Source of the DNA: Anaerolineae bacterium
Lineage (GTDB): Bacteria > Chloroflexota > Anaerolineae > B4-G1
Length of the DNA: 28,467 bases
Reading direction: 5' to 3'
Assembly: GCA_030612585.1 (NCBI GenBank)
Contig: JAUWNP010000039.1
Coordinates: 1-28,467, forward strand
A program made the translations under genes and the position numbers. Shown one piece after another: positions 22,379-28,467 of this stretch; the stretch's first letter is position 1, and each line of letters starts with the position of its first letter. The notes below the pieces were generated by a model that saw only the letters and a list, made by a program, of their open reading frames with translations, did not search any database and had not been told where the DNA came from.

Positions 22379-22449
22379 GATTGGTGATTGGAGATTAGAG
22401 ATTGGAGATTCGCAATTCGCTATTCGCTATTCGTAATTCGTAATTCATT
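22379..22449. repeat. Low-complexity tandem repeats in the polA leader
   Basis: About 70 bp consist of degenerate tandem units: GATTGGAGATTAGA-type copies, then ATTCGCTATTCGTAATTCG-type copies. They occupy the polA 5' leader between its promoter and ribosome-binding site and are much more A/T-rich than the surroundings. Confidence 0.75.
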
Positions 22450-22452
22450 CCC

Positions 22453-22481
22453 ATTCTACCGGGGAGGCGGGGAAAAGTCAA
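22453..22481 (-). promoter_or_regulatory. Promoter of polA
   Basis: On the minus strand TTGACT (complement of 22476-22481) and TAGAAT (complement of 22453-22458) are spaced by 17 bp. The predicted leader is about 90 nt and includes the tandem repeats. Confidence 0.7.
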
Positions 22482-22530
22482 CATGCACCTGGTTGATTTT
22501 GCTGCCACATCCCGACCATCTGTCTATCGT

Positions 22531-22559
22531 TTTACGCATTGCGCCTTATGCGGTATAAT
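22531..22559 (+). promoter_or_regulatory. Promoter of gyrA
   Basis: TTTACG (22531-22536) and a perfect TATAAT (22554-22559) are spaced by 17 bp. The predicted leader to the TTG start is about 25 nt and includes a GGAGG ribosome-binding site. Confidence 0.7.
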
Positions 22560-22590
22560 ACCCTCGCGAATCTGTGTTTGGAGGTTACAC

Positions 22591-25041
22591 TTGGAAATTG
22601 GCACAGTACAACCGGTAGACATCGGGCGCGAGATGCGCAGCGCTTATCTGGACTACGCGATGAGCGTAATCGTCGCGCGCGCCCTGCCCGACGCCCGCGA
22701 CGGCCTTAAGCCTGTTCACCGCCGCATCCTCTACGCGATGCACGATATGGGGCTGCGACCCAACACGCCGCACAAGAAATCGGCCCGCATCGTTGGTGAG
22801 GTGCTGGGCAAATACCACCCTCACGGCGATACGGCGGTGTACGACGCGATGGCCCGCATGGCCCAGGACTTTTCCTTGCGCTACCCGTTGGTGGACGGGC
22901 AGGGGAACTTCGGGTCTGTGGATGGCGACAGCCCGGCCGCGATGCGCTACACCGAGGCCCGTCTGAACCGCATCGCCACCGAACTTCTGCTCGACATCAA
23001 GAAGGACACCGTAGACTGGGTAGATAATTTCGACGGCACGCTGCAGGAGCCATCCGTGCTCCCGACCCGCTTACCCAACCTGCTGGTAAACGGCTCATCC
23101 GGCATCGCCGTCGGCATGGCGACTAACATCCCACCCCACAACCTGAACGAGATATGCGACGCGTTGGGCTATCTGATTGACCACTGGGACAAACTGGACA
23201 ATGTGACGGTTGATGATCTGATGCAGTACGTCGAAGGGCCAGATTTCCCCACTGGTGGCACCATCGTCGGGCGGGAAGGGATCGTGCAAGCCTACGCCAC
23301 CGGTCGCGGGCGGCTCGTCGTGCGGGCGATAGCCCACGTCGAGGAGATGCGCAGCAGCCGTCACCGCATCGTCATCACCGAACTGCCCTACCAGACCAAT
23401 AAGTCATCCCTGCTGGAACGTATCGCCTCTCTCGTTCGCTCCGGCCGGCTCGACACCATCTCCGATCTGCGAGACGAGTCGGACCGGCGTGGGATGAGTA
23501 TCATCATCGAACTCAAGCGCGGCGCACAACCGCGCAAGACACTCAACCAACTCTTCAAGTATACCCCTCTTCAATCCACCTTCGGCGTGCAGATGTTGGC
23601 GCTGGTGAATGGCGAACCACGCTTGCTGAGCCTCAAGCGGGCGCTGCAACTTTACGTCGAGCATCGCCACGAGGTGCTGACCCGCCGCACGCGCTACGAA
23701 CTGGAGAAAGCCCGCCACCGTGCTCACATCCTCGAAGGGTTGAAGATCGCCCTCGACCACCTGGACGCCGTCATCCAGACCATCCGCCAGTCGCCTGACG
23801 CCGACGCCGCCCGCAAACGACTGATGAAGCGCTTCAAACTGACGGAGATTCAGGCCCTGGCGATCCTGGACATGCAACTGCGCCGGTTGGCGGCGTTGGA
23901 GCGCCAGAAGATTGAGGACGAGTATCTGGAGTTGATCCAGCGAATCGCCTACCTGGAGGACCTGCTGGCCTCGCCACGCAAGATACTGTACATCATCAAG
24001 GAGGAGACGGCCGATCTTAGGCGCTCCTACGGAGATGGCCGTCGTACCCGCATCGTCAAGGAGGAGGCGGAGTTCAAGGAGGAAGATCTGGTCATTGAGG
24101 AAGACGTGCTGATCACGATCACGCAGCGCGGTTACATCAAGCGCGTGCCGGTGGAAACCTATCGTGCCCAGGGTCGGGGTGGGCGCGGGGTGATCGGGAT
24201 GACCACCCGCGATGAGGATGTTATACTTTACCTCTTCCCCGCCCGCGCCCTCGATTCTATCCTCTTCTTTAGCAACCGTGGCAAGGTCTACCAGGAGCGC
24301 GTCTACCAGATTCCCAGCACCGACCGCATCGCCAAGGGTGTGCTGCTGGCCGGTATCCTCGCCCTCGACGCTGATGAACGGATCACGGCGGCACTGGCCG
24401 TGCCGAGTTCCGAGCGGGATGGCTATCTGATGATGGTTACACGCCAGGGCCGGGTCAAGCGTCTCATGTTGAGCGAGTTTGGCAACGTGCGGCCCAGCGG
24501 GCTGATCGCTATGCGCCTGGAAGAGGGGGACGAACTGGGCTGGGTCAGGCTGACGAAGGGCGGCCATGACTTGATCGTCGTCACCGAGCAAGGACAGGCG
24601 TTGCGTTTCCGCGAGGACACTGTGCGTCCAATGGGGCGCGCCGCCGCCGGCGTCAAGGCCGTCAAACTGGCTCTGGGCGACCGCGTCGCCAGTGTGTGTA
24701 TCGTCGAGCCGGAGGCCGACCTGCTGATTGTCACGACCAAGGGGTACGGCAAGCGCACGTCGTTGAGCGAGTTCTCAGTCAAGGGACGCCACGGAAAAGG
24801 GGTGCGCTGTCTGGGTGGCAAGCGAGAGCGCACCGGTATCATCGCTGCCGCCCGCGTGGTGTGCCCTGACGACGAATTCACGCTCATCTCGGCCGGGGGG
24901 ATGCTGCTGCGCACCCGCGTGGCGGACGTTCCCCGGGTGGGGCGGGCGGCCCGAGGGGCGAAGGTGATGGACCTGAAGCGAGGGGACAAGGTGGCGTCAG
25001 TGGCGGTGGTGGAGAGCAACAACAGTGCCAGTGCTGGATAG
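22591..25041 (+). CDS. gyrA: DNA gyrase subunit A
   Basis: GyrA is the DNA-cleaving subunit of gyrase, which introduces negative supercoils together with GyrB. At 816 aa the length is normal. Residues include [37 protein letters not shown], the quinolone-pocket segment [10 protein letters not shown] (threonine where E. coli has Ser83) and catalytic Y120 in AMRYTEARL. The C-terminal six-bladed pinwheel has a GyrA box from Q527 reading QGRGGRG, close to the consensus QRRGGKG, which favours gyrase over topoisomerase IV. Translation starts at a TTG: GGAGG (22580-22584) lies 6 nt upstream, and the longer frame from 22483 would include the promoter. gyrB is not in the window. A small nucleotidyltransferase-like ORF overlaps its 3' end. 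Confidence 0.96.
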   Translation: MEIGTVQPVDIGREMRSAYLDYAMSVIVARALPDARDGLKPVHRRILYAMHDMGLRPNTPHKKSARIVGEVLGKYHPHGDTAVYDAMARMAQDFSLRYPLVDGQGNFGSVDGDSPAAMRYTEARLNRIATELLLDIKKDTVDWVDNFDGTLQEPSVLPTRLPNLLVNGSSGIAVGMATNIPPHNLNEICDALGYLIDHWDKLDNVTVDDLMQYVEGPDFPTGGTIVGREGIVQAYATGRGRLVVRAIAHVEEMRSSRHRIVITELPYQTNKSSLLERIASLVRSGRLDTISDLRDESDRRGMSIIIELKRGAQPRKTLNQLFKYTPLQSTFGVQMLALVNGEPRLLSLKRALQLYVEHRHEVLTRRTRYELEKARHRAHILEGLKIALDHLDAVIQTIRQSPDADAARKRLMKRFKLTEIQALAILDMQLRRLAALERQKIEDEYLELIQRIAYLEDLLASPRKILYIIKEETADLRRSYGDGRRTRIVKEEAEFKEEDLVIEEDVLITITQRGYIKRVPVETYRAQGRGGRGVIGMTTRDEDVILYLFPARALDSILFFSNRGKVYQERVYQIPSTDRIAKGVLLAGILALDADERITAALAVPSSERDGYLMMVTRQGRVKRLMLSEFGNVRPSGLIAMRLEEGDELGWVRLTKGGHDLIVVTEQGQALRFREDTVRPMGRAAAGVKAVKLALGDRVASVCIVEPEADLLIVTTKGYGKRTSLSEFSVKGRHGKGVRCLGGKRERTGIIAAARVVCPDDEFTLISAGGMLLRTRVADVPRVGRAARGAKVMDLKRGDKVASVAVVESNNSASAG

Positions 25042-25195
25042 GTTGCCTCCTCGTGTGCGAGAGGCGCTGGGGGTCTTCTCCGACCAGGTCCGGCGCATAA
25101 ATTTCTACGGCTCCTGCGCCCGTGGCGAGGCAGCCCCGGATTCTGACGTGGATGTGATGGGCGTCGTGGGCTGGGAGGAGAGTATCGTTCTATGA
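25025..25195 (+). CDS. Tiny MNT-type nucleotidyltransferase fragment
   Basis: A 56-residue frame opens at a GTG (25025, or 25031) inside the end of gyrA. It carries the classic active-site pattern of minimal nucleotidyltransferases, [22 protein letters not shown]: the GS turn followed by the first two aspartates. Full proteins run about 95-100 aa and have a third acidic residue later; here the frame stops at WEESIVL. It ends in an ATGA overlap with the next gene (ATG 25192, stop 25193-25195), as in coupled translation. It may be a 3'-truncated remnant of an MNT gene whose tail was replaced by the AlbA_2 gene, or a short binding module. Short length lowers confidence that a protein is made; the motif itself is clear. 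Confidence 0.6.
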   Translation: MPVLDRLPPRVREALGVFSDQVRRINFYGSCARGEAAPDSDVDVMGVVGWEESIVL

Positions 25196-26580
25196 CCGAA
25201 TTCGAGTTAGAAGGAATTCAGGCCTATCCGTATGATCGTCGCCCGGGCCAACTGCTGGCCTTTATGCCGGAGCCGGAGGCCCAACTGCTGGCCGAGACAC
25301 TTGTGGCCTTCGCCAACTCCGATGGGGGCACTATCCTCATCGGAGTGGACGAGGCGGGGCGGGCGGCCGGGCAGGTCTACGCAGACGAGGTCGAAGTAGC
25401 GTTGCGCGCGACGGTGGAGAAATGCCGCCCGCCGGTGGAGGCCCGCTGGCACCAGGCGGCGGCTGAAGAGGGCCTGGCCTTCGCCATCGTAGTCGCCCGC
25501 AGTTCCGAACTCCACAGCCTGGCCGACGGGCGCGTGCTCGTCCGCGCTGGCGCGGAGAACCGTCCCCTCAGCGGCGACCAGATCCGCCAACTGGCCGCCA
25601 CCAAGTCCACCGGCGATTTCGAGGCAGAACTAGCGCCTGGGGCGCGGCGGGAGGACTTCGACGACGAGGTGGTCGCCGAGTTCGCGACGAAATGGCAGGA
25701 ACGCCAGCCCCGGGAATGGATGCGCCCTGTGGACGATCTGCTGCTCAAAGTGGGGGCCGTGGATGAGAACGGGCATCCCACCATCGCGGGTGCGCTGCTG
25801 TTTGCGGGCAATCCCCAGGCGTTTATGCCTCAGAGTGGGCTGACCTTCGTCAAGTTCGTCGGCAAATTACCTCGGGGCGAGACCGGGCAGCCGGGCTATG
25901 GCCGTCGCGAGGAGATTGGCGGGCCGCTAGCGCGCATCATCCAGCGTACGTGGGAGGTTGTGGGCGAGGAGATACGCACCGGCGCGGTCGTCACTGGGCT
26001 TGAGAGGGAGGAACGCACCGAGTACCCTGTCGCAGCCGTACGCGAGGCGTTGGTCAACGCCGTGGCGCACCGGGACTACCGGCTGGGCGGCCGGCGCATT
26101 GAGGTACGCATGTTCTCCGACCGCATGGAGATCATCAGCCCAGGCGGGCTGCCCGGCTTCATCACCGTGGACAACATCGTCGAGGAGCACTTCTCGCGCA
26201 ACCCGCGCGTCGTCTCCGGCCTGTACCGGTGGGGCTACATCGAGGAACTGGGGTTGGGAGTGGACCTGATGATTGAGGAGATGGTGCGGGCCGGTCATCC
26301 CCCGCCCAAGTTCAAAGACACTCCCTACTCCTTCACCGTCACGCTGCAAAACATCCGCGAACGCGCTCCCCTACCCACCTGGACACGCACGATGAACGAG
26401 CGGCAGGCCAGGGCGTTAGCCTACACACAGGAACACGGCCGCATCACCAACCGCGAATATCGCACCCTCTGCCCGGACGTCACCGCCGAGACACTGCGGC
26501 TGGATTTGGTTGAACTGGTCGAGCAGGGAATCTTGCTCAAGATTGGGGCCAAGAAGGGGACGTATTATATCCTGAAGTAG
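25192..26580 (+). CDS. AlbA_2/Schlafen-type putative ATP-binding regulator
   Basis: The 462-residue protein belongs to the large family with an N-terminal AlbA_2 (Schlafen-like) domain, a GHKL-type ATPase domain and a winged-helix end. The first domain (about 20-125) has ETLVAFANSDGGTILIGVDEAG. The GHKL-like part shows VREALVNAVAHRDY with the N-box asparagine N289 and FSDRMEIISPGGLP, followed by NPRVVSGLYRWGYIEELGLGVDLM. The last 70 residues (MNERQARALAYTQEHGRITNREYRTL) look like a winged helix. Such proteins are annotated as transcriptional regulators or ATP-dependent DNA-binding proteins; the true role is not established, and some relatives occur in defence islands. Its ATG overlaps the stop of the nucleotidyltransferase fragment. 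No target is visible. Confidence 0.88.
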   Translation: MTEFELEGIQAYPYDRRPGQLLAFMPEPEAQLLAETLVAFANSDGGTILIGVDEAGRAAGQVYADEVEVALRATVEKCRPPVEARWHQAAAEEGLAFAIVVARSSELHSLADGRVLVRAGAENRPLSGDQIRQLAATKSTGDFEAELAPGARREDFDDEVVAEFATKWQERQPREWMRPVDDLLLKVGAVDENGHPTIAGALLFAGNPQAFMPQSGLTFVKFVGKLPRGETGQPGYGRREEIGGPLARIIQRTWEVVGEEIRTGAVVTGLEREERTEYPVAAVREALVNAVAHRDYRLGGRRIEVRMFSDRMEIISPGGLPGFITVDNIVEEHFSRNPRVVSGLYRWGYIEELGLGVDLMIEEMVRAGHPPPKFKDTPYSFTVTLQNIRERAPLPTWTRTMNERQARALAYTQEHGRITNREYRTLCPDVTAETLRLDLVELVEQGILLKIGAKKGTYYILK

Positions 26581-26610
26581 ACAACTCCCTCTGTTCATTA
26601 TCCCAATCTT

Positions 26611-26631
26611 ATCCCAAATCTAATTTGGGAT
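26611..26631. promoter_or_regulatory. Palindrome before the acyl-CoA dehydrogenase gene
   Basis: ATCCCAAAT (26611-26619), CTA and ATTTGGGAT (26623-26631) form a perfect 9-bp inverted repeat. A partial copy, TTATCCCAATC, lies just upstream. It could be an operator for a repressor of the downstream genes or a weak terminator for the upstream regulator gene; the following ATTTGTC is only mildly T-rich. No clear promoter pair was found. Confidence 0.5.
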
Positions 26632-26670
26632 ATTTGTCAAAAATCATCATTATGTCAAGGAGGAATCCCG

Positions 26671-27840
<1,170 letters not shown>

Positions 27841-27844
27841 ACCA

Positions 27845-28467
27845 ATGAAAGCACTGTGCTTCTACGAACATGGCGAGTTGGACGTCCTGCGCTACGACGA
27901 CGTGCCCGACCCCGAGCCTGGTCCGGGCCAGGTGCTGGTACGGGTGCGGGCCTGCGCCCTCAATCACCTGGACGTCTGGGTGCGGCAGGGCTGGCCGGGC
28001 CTGCGACTGGAGATGCCCCACTGGACTGGGGCGGACGTGGCCGGGGAGGTCGCCGGACAGGGAGAGGGAGTCGCCAACTGGGAGGAGGGCCAACGGGTGG
28101 TGGTGGACCCTGGCATCAGCAAGCCTGGGAAGGAGGACGAATTCACCCGCCGGGGAGAACACTCCCTCAGCCCCGGCTACGTCATCCTGGGGGAGCAGAT
28201 ACGCGGGGGCCAGGCGGAGTACGTTTGCGTGCCCGCTGCCAACCTGATGCCCATCCCCGAGGGCTGGGACTTCCCCCAGGCGGCTGCGCCGCTGCTGGTG
28301 AGCCTCACCACCTGGCGTATGCTCATCGGCCGGGCCAAACTGCGGGCTGGCGAGTCCGTCCTCATTGTCGGCGCTGGCGGCGGGGTCAACTCTATGGCCA
28401 TCCAGATCGCCAAACTGGCGGGGGCCACCGTCTACGCCATCACCAGCACGGAGGAGAAGATGGAGAA
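27845..28467 (+). CDS. Zinc-type alcohol dehydrogenase / quinone oxidoreductase (3' end cut by window)
   Basis: The frame runs from the ATG at 27845 to the window end without a stop (207 codons visible). It matches the medium-chain dehydrogenase/reductase superfamily: MKALCFYEHGELDVL, VRACALNHLDVWVRQG, WTGADVAGEVAGQGEGV, QAEYVCVPAANLMPIPEG, and the nucleotide-binding turn VGAGGGVNSMAIQIAKLAGA. The four-cysteine structural zinc lobe of classical alcohol dehydrogenases is absent, which favours a quinone-oxidoreductase-like subfamily. It starts 4 nt after the acyl-CoA dehydrogenase stop, in a likely lipid or acid degradation operon. The C-terminal half is outside the window, so completeness cannot be checked. 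Confidence 0.88.
   Translation, partial: MKALCFYEHGELDVLRYDDVPDPEPGPGQVLVRVRACALNHLDVWVRQGWPGLRLEMPHWTGADVAGEVAGQGEGVANWEEGQRVVVDPGISKPGKEDEFTRRGEHSLSPGYVILGEQIRGGQAEYVCVPAANLMPIPEGWDFPQAAAPLLVSLTTWRMLIGRAKLRAGESVLIVGAGGGVNSMAIQIAKLAGATVYAITSTEEKME

Overview
The window is a dense, high-GC bacterial chromosome segment that reads as Chloroflexota, probably from the Anaerolineae/Caldilineae/Ardenticatenia part of the phylum. The main reasons are secreted proteins with Thr-Pro linkers joining PPC-type domains, a TolB-like propeller protein with the same linkers, the SufS/SufU pair next to an SCP2 protein, and a NusA with a long acidic tail. This is inferred from protein style and gene content; there is no rRNA or other species marker in the window. 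No plasmid, phage, IS element, CRISPR array or tRNA was seen.

Region 1 (about 150-7880, + strand) is a translation/transcription operon: nusA, rnpM (ylxR), infB, rbfA, an NrnA-type DHH phosphoesterase, truB and ribF. The genes are tightly packed, several overlap, and they lie behind a good sigma70-type promoter and a structured leader. rimP, the usual first gene, is not directly upstream. Region 2 (7777-11421, - strand) holds a remnant toxin-antitoxin pair and a two-gene cell-surface operon: a secreted PPC/SdrD-like protein, and a membrane-anchored protein with a sortase-like fold and a DUF4352 domain. Region 3 (11510-13966, - strand) is era, a VUT/YhhQ-type transporter and a frameshifted PEP-synthase/PPDK regulatory protein gene.

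Region 4 (14040-17470) has two divergent promoter pairs. They drive a TolB-like propeller protein with an unusual C-terminal domain, an orphan NarL-type response regulator and a THEP1-type NTPase. Region 5 (17426-22353, - strand) carries sufU, sufS, an SCP2-domain protein and polA. Region 6 (22531-end, + strand) carries gyrA, a tiny nucleotidyltransferase-like ORF coupled to an AlbA_2/Schlafen-type ATPase-like regulator, then an acyl-CoA dehydrogenase and the start of a zinc-type alcohol dehydrogenase/quinone oxidoreductase.

Most genes are housekeeping. The unusual layer consists of: short G/C-rich palindromes inserted in frame inside coding genes, three of them in ribF; apparently inactivated enzyme folds in surface proteins (a sortase-like barrel without its cysteine, an M15-like domain without a metal ligand); three broken genes (ppsR, a RelE-like toxin and a nucleotidyltransferase fragment); and an 11-G tract at the ribF ribosome-binding position. 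Many promoters are legible as -35/-10 pairs spaced 16-17 bp, and they are listed individually.
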